Source of the DNA: Alnus glutinosa
Lineage: Eukaryota > Streptophyta > Magnoliopsida > Fagales > Betulaceae
Assembly: GCF_958979055.1 (NCBI RefSeq)
Contig: NC_084893.1
Location: forward strand, 28,866,487 to 28,930,486
DNA: 64,000 bases
Direction: 5' to 3'
The position numbers and the translations under genes were made by a program. Each line of letters starts with the position of its first letter. Within the stretch, counting starts at the first letter, position 1. Shown in pieces: positions 38,621 through 51,072 of this stretch. The notes beneath the pieces were generated by a model. The model searched no databases. It had not been told where the DNA came from and was given only the letters and a program-made list of their open reading frames with translations.

Positions 38621-41600
38621 TTTAACACCCATTTGGTTCTCATTTAAAGCTTTTGTAGCCAATTGTAATTTGTTTTGAATCATAAAAGGAAGAAATTTGT
38701 ATAATGAATTGCTGTTTTTGTTGTGTCACTATGTTCCAGTTTTAATCAAATTAAGAAAGTTCTTCATTTTGTAGTCGATTGTTTATTTGCACGAGATATA
38801 ATGGGAATTTAGGGAAGTCCCTTACACGTTGATGGTTGATGTTAGTTTTTAACATATTTGAGTTGACTGGATATAGGATATTGTTGTGTGTTTTTTGCCA
38901 CTCTTGAATGGTCCTAGGGGAGCCAATTCATGTAGTTTCGTTTTGAACTGGTTTCATTGTATTACTTTGGTAGACAATCAATGACAAAGGAAAAGTTTAT
39001 GCACACATCTATTTGTATATATAATCTAAATTCACTAGAAAAGATCATGCACATATAAAAGGAAGCGTGTGTACCCAAGGAAAAGAGAACAAATTTTTTT
39101 GATAAGTATTGCAGAATTTCATCTCAATCTTAGTCTAGTGAGCAGCTGTGGAACCATATGGGAGGGTTTCTTCTGCAGTTTACTGGAGTTGAAAGATTTG
39201 AAAGATTTGGCATGTTGGTTGGCATTGGTGCCGCATTGGTTGAAGAGTAAGGTCTTAAATTGAGGAGGAGCCTTGTAAATGGGATTTACAATAGCTACTG
39301 TACAATATTCCGACCTCTACGGATTTCATCACAACTCAGTCCATGTATAGCATTACATATGTTACCATTCTAGATTGATTTTCCTTGAGTTGCTTAGGGA
39401 AGCCTTCGGTATAGGGGCTATTGCCCACCTGGTGATTTATATGACACAATAGAGTGCTAGGTCCCTTGAACTTCATATGACACAAGCTTTTGTGATTTAT
39501 ATATCAGACAACCATTGCTGAAGGCATGAAACTGTGGTTGATAGAACTCTTTGGCTGAGGATGATAAGTAATGTGGAGAAAAGGTAGAAATTGTATTAAA
39601 CTAGAACTATATTAAATGTGTTTAAGAAATTATTCACGTAACAAACTGAACTGTTGAATTTGGCAGTGGTCTCATCCAATTTTTCTATGATTTTTTGCAC
39701 GAGATTGATGATGTAACTCAATATATTTGCTACACTAGCACCAACCTGACATAATTTTCAACATACATGTTCTCAATTCCAACATTCCTCTCCTCCATTA
39801 AAGCAAGTTTCTTCCTTCTGTCCAGTCAAGCTCCAAGGCACATGCTGATATCTCTGTCTAAGCATTGTAACTTTGATCTGCTGTTTTTCTTAGTACTGTT
39901 GTTTAGGAAAATAAAATGGAATAGAGTTTCTTTGTTTTCTTCCTCCTCAAGTTATGTTGATCGATTATTGTTACCCCAAAACAAGCACAATGTCTTTCTA
40001 ATGAGCAGGTAGACCTCTCATTTGCTTAGAAAAAGAAAAAGGTAGACCTCTCATTTAATTCTTATATATTAATTATTGCCATCAATCTCTTAATTAGAAC
40101 GCAGGAACTTCTCCCCATTGGACATTGATCACATTTGATCTTATTAACATCGATGCAAAAATTTCAATAATTTTTTAAAAAAATTAATAAATAACATATT
40201 TCATGAATCCTGCAATATTTCTTCCGAGTTAAAAGTGTATGAGCTACATGTCAAAAATCAATCATCCGACAAATAGAATGAATGTATTAATGCCATAGAC
40301 AAAAACAACAGAGTCTACTAGTTCATCTAAGTTTTGGAGCTCAGGATATTTAACTTGTTTCTTCTGCAGTTCATTCAAGAGTTGTAACTTATCAACAATA
40401 ATAAAGAATTTTGTTCACAAAACTATTCTTGAATCCTCCAGCATTCATCACACATCAGCCTTGCAAGCTGATTGGAAGAAAATGAATGGTATGCTTGCTT
40501 AATGCATCCAGTGAAATGATTGTACTTTAATAGAGATACGAGAAGATAATATCTATTAAACAAACGTTAAGATATACTTTGGTCTTTGGTTATATATATA
40601 TAATAGGTTGTTCTTTGGATTTAACAGTTTTTGATATACTGAGTTTGGTCTCCTTCAGAAAAATTTCTAGCTCCCTCATTAAATCTATCCTAAGATCTTT
40701 TACTGTATGCTTCACTCCAATAATTATGCTTGGCAATCTTAGAAGAAAGGAAAAGTTTTATTTGTTAATGTGTTTTGAGACGTGTTTTTTTGTTGTTGGT
40801 TTGAAAATAGTGTTGATATGACACAAAAGTGAAAACTGTTCTCGTGTTTGAATTATTTGTTAATATTTTTGTTTTGAGGAAAAAAAATAAAAAATTAAAA
40901 AAAGGAGCCGACTCTTTCCTATCATTCATTCTTTTTGTAATAATGGTGGAAAAGGTTTCCATCTTCTAGATGATCAAGAGCTGGTTATTGATGTTGGCAT
41001 TTAAAATAAAGGAAGAGATTTCATGGAATGAATTTCCATATCCCACCTACCAAAGCAGCAAATATGAAATGGAAAACAGACAATAATTCACCCTTTTAAT
41101 TAGTCAGTTATCTTCTAGAATTTATTTAACTATAGCTTTATTTGTCATTTTCCACCTTTCGGTTGGTTTGACTACATGCATGAAAATTAGCTGTGAATAC
41201 CTACCACTAGGATAATGCAACAACATAAGCAGACTTGCAAAAAGATGCATGGGCTGTTGAAGTTTTTATTTTTTATTTTTTTTTAATTGTTCATATGATT
41301 GTTCTCTAAAATTATATCTTTGTTCTTAAAAATAAAGGGACCAGATCCTTTGCAATTTGTTCATCGAATTGTAGGCACCATCACAAGGGGGGGTGGGGTG
41401 GATTGCCCGAATTAAAACTGTAAGCAATCCTGTAGATCTGAAAGCTCGACGGAACAATAATTATTAATCATGTACCCCAAACTCATTCAAAGACCATATA
41501 AATACATAAACCAAAAACCCAACTGAAGGAACAACTTCAACCTACAATTATTTTTTTTGTATTCTAAAATCTTAACTTGATTGTCACCCCATTGCTTGAT

Positions 41601-41981
41601 CAGCTAAGTACCCCCAAAGAACTGGATAAAGGTAATGTTTCACTGCAATTTTAATTTCATTGTTTATTCATATTCATGAACTTCTGCTAGGGGAGTAATT
41701 AGAGATCGAGTTAGAGACCTCATGCTTCTCCCCTTCATTTAATTGAAAAATAAAAGAAGAAAAATGCATAGCTAAAAATGTCTCCGTTTGGCGTAGGAGA
41801 AAATCTCAAATTTTTTTATTAAATTATTTTACTTCTATAATGTAACACAGTTCACCCTTTTATTGGCCGTTCTTATCTAACTAAAGACAAAACAAGGTTT
41901 ATTAAGCTAGATACTAAAGAGAAAACAAAACAAAAATAAATAAATAAAGCAAAACAACTAATTGGGTTTGTACGGTCGATA
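38621..41981. other. Gene-poor spacer after TIC20-V
   Basis: 3.3 kb with no supported gene. Probable TIC20-V 3' UTR reaches about 38720. TTTTTTTGATAAGT at 39094-39107 has the look of an antisense LINE tail end, but no target duplication was found. The AT-rich segment at 40.73-40.90 kb resembles 0.72-0.84 kb. Confidence 0.4.
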
Positions 41982-42339
41982 GAGCATTTCTAATAGCTTC
42001 GTCAAATTTTATTAGCCAAAATAGTTAAAAATCATTGTTCTTTATTTTAGCCATCCTTTTTTTTAAAGCATTTTCAGCAGCTTCACTATTTTAGCTATCA
42101 ATTATTACTATTTCATTTAAATAATTTTTTTTAAAATGGAGGTTGTGTGATGCGTGAGAAAAATAAAAAAAGAAAAGAAAAGAAGAAAATTTTAATTGTT
42201 TTGGTGACAATACTATAATAGTTTAGTACTGTTTATTCACCATTTTTTTTTTTAAAACCAAATTGGGGAGGTTGCTGGGAATTCATTTTGGACAATTTCA
42301 GCATGTTGGCTATTTTTGGTGAGTCTACTAAGAATACTC
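41982..42339. mobile_element. Tourist-like MITE
   Basis: Left end GAGCATTTCTAATAGCTTC; inverted right end GAGTATTCTTAGTAGACTC; flanked by ATA (41979-41981) and TTA (42340-42342). An internal AAAGCATTTTCAGCAGCTTC at about 42065-42084 suggests a second MITE end nested inside. Same family as 36517-36812. Confidence 0.65.
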
Positions 42340-42410
42340 TTACAATGTCAAATACTTTGGGTTAGGCTTGCATGTTCTCGTTGACTTGGGAAGCTCATCA
42401 ATATGAAATA

Positions 42411-42930
42411 TATTGTTACAATAATAAGTGTTTTATATTGGTTAAATGTAATCTTAATCATGTTAGACACTATTTCCTTATAAATTGGTTTTCAAGAGCG
42501 ATTATCATTCGGTATTAGAATTACCTCACGAAGGGAATGACCTATGGGATAGGGTGGACCGTCGTGGATGTGTAAGTGAGCATCCGAACACAAATAGGGT
42601 TTTGTAACCACCAACTATCCCATCCGGACTTAGATCTATTCCGTCTGAACTTATCTTTTCTAGATTTGCGATGTACACAATGTGAACATCCCTCCCAATG
42701 GCGCCCCTTCTATTCAAACTCGCCTATTTTAGATTTGCGTTGTTCGCAGTGCGAACAAGAACAACGGCACCCGTAAGTATGAGCTACATATAATTTTTAA
42801 AAACATAAAATAAAGTTTTAGACACCAAATAAGTCAATCTATAAAACCCAACAAACTCTCTGTTTGACCATTTGATTACAATAAGTTCTATCTTAACCAT
42901 GTGTATATAAGTTTCTGAACACCCTCCATA
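42411..42930 (+). mobile_element. Decayed TRIM-like relic
   Basis: GGTTAAATGTAATCTTAATC ... TTGGTTTTCAAGAGCG near 42437-42500, then CGGTATTAGAATTACC (primer-site-like), resembles the outer TRIM LTR of BAM4 intron 2. At about 42870-42945, CTTAACCATGTGTATATAAG ... resembles a second, very diverged LTR. The ends and target duplication are not resolved. A fossil. Confidence 0.35.
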
Positions 42931-44017
42931 CATTTTGAAACTGCCATCTTTTCAAACACACTTCCGAACGTCAATAATCATATTTTGTCTAAAAGGCCTA
43001 AAAAATCGAAGGGCCAAACAATACTCTAAATAATAATTAGTCCATGTCCAATTGTTTGCATAAACCTTAAACGAAACAAACACGAATGATTGTGAAGACC
43101 TTGGCTCCACCGACATTATAATTGTCATAATAATCATCAATTAATCGAGATTTTGTAACGCTATTATTTAATTATATAACCAAGCCACGAACCCTTGTCG
43201 GTGGAGGATGCTGCCGACGTAAGATGATCGATCACCAGCCGTACACGTGACACTCTTCTGTACCGCTGCGGCCAGCCTGGCAATACTTGGCTTTGCCCCC
43301 AGATGTGCAGCCAGGATCGCTCAAAATGCCCTCCTGTTTCTGCAAAAACTACAAAATTACCCCCAACTTGAAGACTAGTGTCATTGGGCTGTTCCGCCGA
43401 CATACTAATCTGACAAGTAGTCAGTCAAATCAACGGTGTCAAAATTCTTTATCCGGCGGTCAACAGTTTTAACGGCTAGTGATTTGTTTTTGGTTTATAT
43501 TTGGGTTTGGGTCATAAAAGGCTGTACAATTGCATAGAGCAGATCAGCTTTGTCAGAAGGTAAAAGGGTCCCATATTATCCTTTTTTGGGCCCACAGTGA
43601 TGAGTGAAGCCACTTTCCAGCGGTGCTGATCAGCTGATACTATACTTGCGGTGTGGACTTGGTGTATTCTATAAGCACTCCTTTTCTGCCTTGTTTTTCT
43701 GATAAAAAAGATGGTAAAGCCACGTGATTTGCTTCACAACTGCTTCTTTACTCATCTCAAAGCTTCATTAGATTATTCACCAAGTTAAGCAGCTGTTCGC
43801 ACAAAGGCACCACCTTTTTTCCCGGCTCAAGTAACTGCCGCTTTCTCTACTGTTGCATATGGACAATTTTATTTATTTTATTTTATTATATATATATATA
43901 TATAAACATTTTCATCAATTTTATTATTTGAATTGCTAATATTAATTCGAATAGTACTAGCCAAACAGATCTCACATTTGCTGTCTGAATATTTATTGAA
44001 AATTTAGAATTTATATG
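42931..44017. other. Intergenic DNA, no gene seen
   Basis: Mixed composition with a GC-richer stretch at about 43190-43420 but no recognised coding sequence. A (TA)n run lies at about 43887-43905. Confidence 0.4.
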
Positions 44018-44184
44018 GGGCACACTTGCTTGAACAGGTATCTGACAGTTCACCAATTGTTGGTCAGGTGAGTTTTATAGTGACTCTCTCACATTTGTTA
44101 TCCAAATTTTAGCAATTCAAACAACAAATATGAGAGAGTTCTTATGAGACTCACCTGTCAGATCAAGTCTCGAGCAATCTGCCC
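44018..44184. mobile_element. Foldback MITE with interrupted arm
   Basis: The left arm GGGCACACTTGCTTGAACAG ... CAGGTGAG ... GACTCTCTCACATTTGTT is inverted in the right arm AACAAATATGAGAGAGTT ... CTCACCTGTCAG ... GAGCAATCTGCCC. The left arm carries about 16 extra bases (TTCACCAATTGTTGGT) absent from the right. No target duplication was fixed. Confidence 0.65.
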
Positions 44185-44406
44185 ACGGCCCACTTATTGG
44201 TGCAAATGAGTCACTCTCTCATATTTAATGTTGGGATCGTTGAGAATTCGGATCTAAGTTTTTTTTTTTTGTTTTGTATGAAGTGAAATTCTTTTAATTC
44301 AATATATTAGATTGACATGTATTTTTAAAACATGTAATCCTCAAGCATACATATGATTTGTAGATTTACTTTTAAAATTATATATTAAATTCACATAATA
44401 TAAAAA

Positions 44407-44449
44407 TATAAATCAATTTTTTTTTTTTTTTATAAGTATAAATCAATTT
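44407..44449 (-). mobile_element. Micro LINE-tail insertion (antisense)
   Basis: 13-bp repeats TATAAATCAATTT (44407-44419 and 44437-44449) flank 17 bp of T run plus ATAAG, i.e. CTTAT-A(n) on the minus strand. This is like the ACTTATCA-A(n) LINE terminus. It is a second example beside 32618-32666, though the flanks are low-complexity. Confidence 0.55.
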
Positions 44450-45928
44450 ATTAGATTGAGTTTTCGTTACGTTGGTTTGGAAGAAAACTCTCTCCATTGA
44501 CCAATGGGTGTAGCGCCAATGACGCCCCAATTAATGAATGATTAACTTCTTACGATTAAACAAATCAGATTTGTCACTTTGAACACATGGGTTGGGTAGC
44601 CCTACATGTTTTAATAGGAGTAAGGATCATAGTGACATAGTGGGGACGTGGAGTTGTTGTCCCTACTCGTTGAAGAGTGATCTTCCTATGAACCGACACA
44701 GATTTGAGAGTTATTATTAATATTTAATTATTTATATTCGGAATCACAATTGATTTTGTTTTAAAAAAATTTAAAAATTGTAGGGACTTCATTAATTAAA
44801 CTGCAAACTAAAGCCGACGGGCGACAAATATAGTGCTAATAAAAATTATATATTTGAATACGGAAATGCTATTTTGTATTTGTTTACTATTCTTTTATTA
44901 TTATTTGTTGATGTGGCATTGTCGATTTACAATCAAATTATTATTATTATTTTTAATTAAGATTTATTTAAAGGTGAATTGATAATATTACGTTAGCAAA
45001 GAATAATAAGAGAATAACCAAAAAAAAAAAAAATGATAAGTAAGGCATCTTATTTAAGCAAAATCATACGTATACTATTTTAAGAGTATTGGATTCAATT
45101 TACCAATTGAAAGAAAGGAACAAAGAAAGGAATTTAAAAAGGAGATAAAAAAAAAGGTACTTGAAACCAAAATAGTTGAATATAAACATTCGAAAGGAGA
45201 GTACAAAACTATTTTACAATAATAACGTGACAATTTTAAATAATTATTGAATCAATTATTATTATAAAAAACAATTGAAGGGTTAGTTGCAAAGGCAGCC
45301 CTACCATAAGGCTAGGGGAATTCAATCCCAAAAAATATATATATTTTTATGAAATAAACTCTCGAAAATTAATTTCCTCCCCCTATTTTTTCTTCTTCTT
45401 TTTTTTTTTTTTTTTTTTTTTTTTGTTATATGACAAAAGCTATTAGATGCATACGTAAATCCACGACACAACCAATCACCGATTGATTGATATGTGTTAT
45501 AGTCAATGACTTAACCTATTGTAAAAATGTAGTTTCACCTCTAAAGTAAATAAATATATATAAAAATTAACCCCAAAAAAGACCAACATAAATAATTTCA
45601 AATTAACCCCTAAAATGGTTAATTTCAATTATGTATAATCAAAATGTCAGAAAACCAAGCGCAAATATCACTTAATCCCAAAAGAGACAAACATAAATAG
45701 GCCCCGTGTGATTGTGAAACAACAGAGTCCCCAACGCCAGCACAAACGCCGAAGGCCAAACACAGTGGCTCACCTGTAATTTAACTATACCCCAAGCCCC
45801 ATTCCCCTTGCTCACTCGCACTCTTTCCACTGTCTCTTTCCTTTCTACACCCTAAAAGCGCACACAGATCAGTTCAGCTCCTCAGTTCTCATCTCCGAAA
45901 CGCAGCGTTTCACCGATCCAAAACGACA
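44450..45928. other. Upstream region of FLA1
   Basis: AT-rich to about 45700, with a T run at about 45401-45424. Then a C-rich leader or promoter stretch (45740-45928). No certain TATA box. Confidence 0.4.
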
Positions 45929-47179
45929 ATGCAGCTCCGGCAAAACTCGGCCAGGACCTTCGGGACCCTACCGGTCCTCCTCTTCGTCCTGGCCCTCTCC
46001 GCCACGGCCCACGCGCACAACATCACGCGCATCCTGGCCAAGTTCCCGGAGTTCTCCACATTCAACCACTACCTGACGGTGACTCACCTCGCGGGTGAGA
46101 TCAACCGGCGCACCACCATCACCGTCTGCGCCGTCGACAACGCCGCCATGTCCTCCCTCCTCGCCAAGCACCTCCCACTATACTCCCTCAAGAACGTCCT
46201 GTCTCTCCACGTCCTCCTGGACTACTTCGACGCCAAGAAGCTCCACCAGATCACCAACGGCACCGCCTTAGCCGCCACGCTGTTCCAGGCCACCGGCTCC
46301 GCTCCAGGCTCCACCGGTTTCGTCAACATCACCGACCTCAAAGGCGGAAAAGTCGGTTTTGCCCCCGAGAACAGTGAACAAATCGAAGCTTACTTCGTGA
46401 AGGGCGTGGAGGGAATCAAATATAACATCTCCGTCATCCAGATCAGCAAGATCCTCCCTTCCGAAGTGGCCGCAGCTCCGACTCCGGGCCCCGCTGCCGT
46501 CAACCTTACCTCCGCCATGTCCGCTCACGGCTGCAAGGTCTTCGCCGACACACTGTTGACAGACTCCGAGGCTGAGAAGACGTTTCAGGACGGGGTTGAC
46601 GGAGGCTTGACGGTGTTCTGCCCCGTCGACGACGTGTTCAAGGCGTTTCTGCCAAAGTACAAGAACTTGACGGCCGGCGGGAAGACGTCGCTGCTCGAGT
46701 ACCACGGCGTGCCGGTGTACCTCTCCATTTCGACGCTGAAATCCAACAACGGCGTTATGAATACGTTGGCCACCGATGGAGCGAAGAAGTACGATTTCAC
46801 GGTTCAGAACGACGGCGAGGAAGTGACGCTGCAGACGAAGATCGTGACGGCGAAGATCACCGGCACGCTTCTCGACGAGGATCCCGTGGCGATCCACACG
46901 ATCAACAAGGTGTTGCTGCCGAAGGAACTGTTCAAGGCCGAGGCACCGACTCCGGCTCCGGCGCCGTCTCCTGACGAGGCGGCCGACGCGCCAAAGAGTA
47001 GCAAGAAGAAGAAGAAGGCAGCGTCGGCGCCTGCTGACAGCGCGGACTCACCTTCACCGGATGCGGATTCGGCGGATCAGACCGCGGACTCGAACGGAGC
47101 CGTTAGATTCGACGGTATCAGTATGGGATTCGGATCTTTGGTCCCCTGTGTGTGGCTACTAGTGCTTACACTGCTGTAA
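45929..47179 (+). CDS. FLA1: Fasciclin-like arabinogalactan protein
   Basis: 416 residues, intronless (Arabidopsis FLA1 is about 424). The signal peptide (MQLRQNSARTFGTLPVLLFV ... ATAHA) ends near residue 29. Two FAS1 domains follow: about 30-185 (H1 TVCAVDNAAMSSL, H2 VLSLHVLLDYF) and about 197-345 (H1 TVFCPVDDVFKAF, H2 SLLEYHGVPVYL). An AGP-like region (APTPAPAPSP), a short KSSKKKKKAA run, a second Ser/Pro/Asp-rich region and a hydrophobic GPI-type tail (LVPCVWLLVLTLL) complete it. N-glycosylation sequons (NIT, NGT, NIS, NLT) are frequent. Such FLAs sit at the plasma membrane or wall and affect adhesion and regeneration. Codons are markedly GC-rich compared with the AT-rich surroundings. Its place after TIC20-V supports FLA1 over FLA2/FLA8. 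Confidence 0.92.
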   Translation: MQLRQNSARTFGTLPVLLFVLALSATAHAHNITRILAKFPEFSTFNHYLTVTHLAGEINRRTTITVCAVDNAAMSSLLAKHLPLYSLKNVLSLHVLLDYFDAKKLHQITNGTALAATLFQATGSAPGSTGFVNITDLKGGKVGFAPENSEQIEAYFVKGVEGIKYNISVIQISKILPSEVAAAPTPGPAAVNLTSAMSAHGCKVFADTLLTDSEAEKTFQDGVDGGLTVFCPVDDVFKAFLPKYKNLTAGGKTSLLEYHGVPVYLSISTLKSNNGVMNTLATDGAKKYDFTVQNDGEEVTLQTKIVTAKITGTLLDEDPVAIHTINKVLLPKELFKAEAPTPAPAPSPDEAADAPKSSKKKKKAASAPADSADSPSPDADSADQTADSNGAVRFDGISMGFGSLVPCVWLLVLTLL

Positions 47180-49663
47180 GTTCTTTTCTTTTATTTTTTT
47201 ATTTTTATTTTTTTCGTTTTTACCTTTTTATTGAGGAACCCAATAATTGAGAGGCCGTGGTGGAGTAATTTAATTAGTTCTAGTGTAATATGAAAAACAA
47301 AAAAAATGTCTTCTTATTTTCTTATATTGTTTGTAGTGTGTTGATTTTTGTTTTTGTTTGTGTATTTTTTTTTTGGGTTTTCTCAGAGAGAATTTCCTAA
47401 ATTTGTAACTTTGTTTTTAATGGTGTATCAATGCTTGATGAGATTTTATGATTAGCCCTAAGTTCTGGAAATTTATTATTTATTTGAACTTTTTCCATTT
47501 GTGAATCTTATGGGCAATGGTGAAAGACACACTAATTTCTTTGTACTTGTGTTTCTTCTTGCTCCATGAATCATGATGGATAGCTTTTTAGTTTTAGCGT
47601 CTTGTCGAGTTTTGTACACTTTTTAGTTTTACCTCTAAACTCATTTTCTAATTCGGTCTATTATATTACGTGCATTTTGAATATAAATGGATAGAGCACG
47701 TGATTCTTATTTTCCAATTCAGTTTATTAAATTATATTTGTTTATAAAGTTTGTGATTTTTACATGCATTTTTAATATAAATCTGTATTTAGAGTATTTG
47801 ATTGAAAGCATTTGCAACTAGTTTGGATGAATACTTTGTCATGCATGCACACCCTTTCTTTCTTTTTTACTTTTTTTAAGTAATTACTGTTTTCTTTAGT
47901 TAATGCAGTTTTTAGACAAATAAAAACCCACCGATTAATTGAATAGGAATAGATAGATGATGAACTCCTTTCGAGTACGAGAGACCACAAGTAAATTCAA
48001 TTTAGGTCGGAGGCAAACTACAAAGACAAATGTGTATATATGTATATAATACCATGTGATAAATACGTTATTAAATCATTTTAAAAAATTTAAATGACAA
48101 TCATGTACACTGTATATTGACCATAAAATCTGAAGAGTAGTTTCGTTTCTTGTGATTGACATCGTATGAGAAATGAAACGATGGCAGTGGCAGATCTTTA
48201 AGAGAAATGGGAGACAGACTGTGATGGCGGTGGGGTTTTAAGAGGGAAAAGGTTATGAACTTGTTCTGATTGTGTAATATATGAACACCAGAAACTTCCA
48301 ATTAGAAAATAGCAGAATGTCCCTTTCATACACATGTGATTCACGCGTATCCTGTCAGGATCATAAAAAAATTTCTAGTCTTTTGTAGAACATTAATTAA
48401 ATGGTAAATTTTATTATCTTTTATTCATTTAAATGTTTAGGACTAAGAGTAAAAAGTTTAATTTTTAATCATATTTTTAAAATTTACTTCTCATTTTAAT
48501 TAAATATTTTACGTTTTTTAAAATTACCTGTCTTGATAGCCATTACCCGGAGCTGTTCTCACATGAAAACACCTAATGTGAAATTTTTGGTCATGGCAAT
48601 AAATTTTACGCCACTTTCCTCTCAATTTTACTTAAAATAAGGATGATTCATATCATGATATAGATTGTATTTTATTATATTTAACGGTTTACATAGTGTT
48701 ACGTTATTTAAACATTATAATTTTAACCATAAAATAAATCGCGTAAATTTGAATTTAAATTCGAACTTCCTTTGTGACGTGATGCAACAATAAATACTGC
48801 ATTTTTTTGGCACCTTGCATCACTTAAGGCTAAAGGGGGATGGAAAATGTTAGAAACACGAATTTATTTTATTTTGTTGATGTAATACTGCGGACCAACC
48901 CTTATATTAATCCTTATTTAAAAAAAAAAAAAAATTAAGAACGGACGGATAAAAGTTTTGTATATACCACTACTACAAGAGGAGGATACCTTCCTATGAC
49001 TAAAAGTTGAGATACTTGTCATTTCTATGACCAAAGATGAGATACTTGTCATTTTGCCAAGGACTAAAAAGAGACAAAGAAGCAATAAAATCCGAAAGAA
49101 CAGCAAGAAACCCCCATGAAAGACAATCAACACTGCCAGGTAGAGGATATAGACAACCCTCTTTCTGCTACCTGCCACTCTCTCTCTCTCTCTCTTACAT
49201 AAACTGGCAACACATACACCAAATGCATGATCATAAAATCAAATATAAACGAAAAAACCCACGCTACAGTAGACATTAGAAAATTGAACAGAGAATAGGG
49301 TCAACTCTTATTTAATTGTAGGGTGAAAGGTACGTGTATAAAACTATATAAGTTAATTTTAATTGATTCATGTAATTAAACAGATCAAACCCTTTATAGT
49401 CTTAACTTGTTAATTTCGTATTATGTTCGTGTACCGTGTCAAAGAATTCAAATTGTGCCAAGACATAAATTATAAAAATATGTAAGTCTAACCCTAATTT
49501 ATGTGGAGTAAAGAAGAACTCACACTGCAGCAAAACTAATGTCGAACACCGACAAAAGTAGAAGTGTTGTTAACAAGAAAAGAAGGTTTTATTAGAAACT
49601 ATTTCCAATCAAGAAAATAAGTGTGTTCTCATCGATAGTGAGACCTGAAAACACCATGCACAC
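47180..49663. other. Spacer between FLA1 and the Pro-rich gene
   Basis: FLA1 3' UTR probably to about 47460. The rest is AT-rich with no supported gene; a short (CT)n lies at about 49177-49194. Confidence 0.4.
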
Positions 49664-50080
49664 TCAGAACAAAGCAGCGAATGAAAAAGTTGATATCATG
49701 CTGGGAAAGAAGAAGATTGGCAAAGGAGATGAAGCAGAATAGTTGTTATAAGGCACGTATCCGTAGGTAGCAGGAGGAGAGTATTGGCAACACTGAACAA
49801 CCGGAGTTGGTGGGCATCCTCCTTCGGTAGGCAACTGTGGTGGCGGCGGCGCTCCATATGAGGGATAGTTAGAAAGCGGTGGGGGTGGCAGGGGCGGCGG
49901 AGCTCCATAGGAAGGTGGGGCTGGTGTGTGGCACGGATACTGACAAATTGTGCAGTTCAGACAAGCAACTGGTGAAGGCATGACATCCCTAGAAACCTTC
50001 CCAGACTCTGAACAACCAAGGTTGAGCACTGACAGCCATATTGCCATAGGAAACAAAAGTTTTGCTTTTGCTAAAAGCAT
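49664..50080 (-). CDS. Small Cys/Pro-rich secreted glycoprotein
   Basis: 138 residues from ATG 50080. The N-terminal hydrophobic segment (KLLFPMAIWLSVLNLGCSES) is a signal peptide; the second Met (residue 12) could also start. A Cys-bearing module (VACLNCTICQYPC) leads to extensin-like Pro/Ser/Tyr repeats (PPSYGAPPPLPPPP, YPSYGAPPPPQLP), then CPPTPVVQCCQYSPP. The protein ends in a hydrophobic tail (IFFFPSMISTFSFAALF) that may be a GPI signal. It resembles plant hydroxyproline-rich glycoproteins (recalled syntenic match At5g55750). It is probably a wall or cell-surface protein; its function is unknown. A TTATATTTTC element about 45 bp upstream on the minus strand may be the TATA region. Confidence 0.72.
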   Translation of the reverse strand: MLLAKAKLLFPMAIWLSVLNLGCSESGKVSRDVMPSPVACLNCTICQYPCHTPAPPSYGAPPPLPPPPLSNYPSYGAPPPPQLPTEGGCPPTPVVQCCQYSPPATYGYVPYNNYSASSPLPIFFFPSMISTFSFAALF

Positions 50081-51072
50081 ACTTCTTCGATCCTTCCCAC
50101 TACAAGGTCAACTTATAGAAGAAAATATAAAGGGAGATATAGGGTACAATTCGGGACTGTTAAGAGCTATAGAGGAAGATAGACTGTTAAGAGCTATAAG
50201 GATTCAGATGACTCTACGGTACCATTGTACCGATTTATAACCCCCAGTGCCCTATTTTGTTTTGGCCCTTTCACCCCTTTCTTCTGCATCCCGGATTTGT
50301 TGCCGCATGGCAGACCATCTGTCATAATGATGTGCAAGTAGCATAGAAGTACACACAGACAACATAATTTCTTTTTCCATTTCCTTTCTTTTTCTTTTTT
50401 TTTCCCCAGTTGTCTAACTATTGACACTCGTCCTGACAAGTGAGTTCAAAATTTTGCTATTTGAAATATGTAATTGAAATATGAAGTAAACGAGGAAAAT
50501 GAGGAAAATCATATTCGAACTCAACACCGTTACTCTAATATCATATTGAGTTACTACTTATTCTAAAAACTTAAATTAATAAAAAAATGTTTGATTAAAT
50601 CATTTAACTAATATTCTAACATCAACCGTGGTTACAATACTGCCAATGCATTTAACTTTAACCGGTGGTTACACTTTCTTTTAGAGTTTATTCCACCATA
50701 ATTCTAACGTGACAGAAGCAATTAGCTCTTGTTAGGAAAAGAAAAGGTTGGGGGGGGGGGGGGGGATGATTGGTTGTGCCACATCAATAGAATGGAATAG
50801 TAGTAAAATAAAAGTGTGGTTTCTAGCATTACTTTTTTTTTTTTTTTCTAAGAGTCTTACACCACCTTGCACTGAGTGGAAACTCTCACATGACACATGC
50901 TAATAAACGTGCCTGATTTATGTCATGGGTGTAGAAAGGAAAAACACGAAAACAAAAAACCAAATGCACTATGAACCTCATAATAGAGCAAAGAGGAGCA
51001 TTTATTGATTAAAATAATCAAATAATATGGGTAATAGGGAATTGATACAACAAATATCAATTCTATTCTCAT
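50081..51072. other. Intergenic DNA, no gene seen
   Basis: Promoter of the Pro-rich gene at its left end; G run at about 50751-50765 and T run at about 50832-50847. Confidence 0.4.

Noticed and set aside
46268-46897. Long antisense frame across FLA1
   Set aside because: An effect of GC-rich codons in FLA1; no domain.
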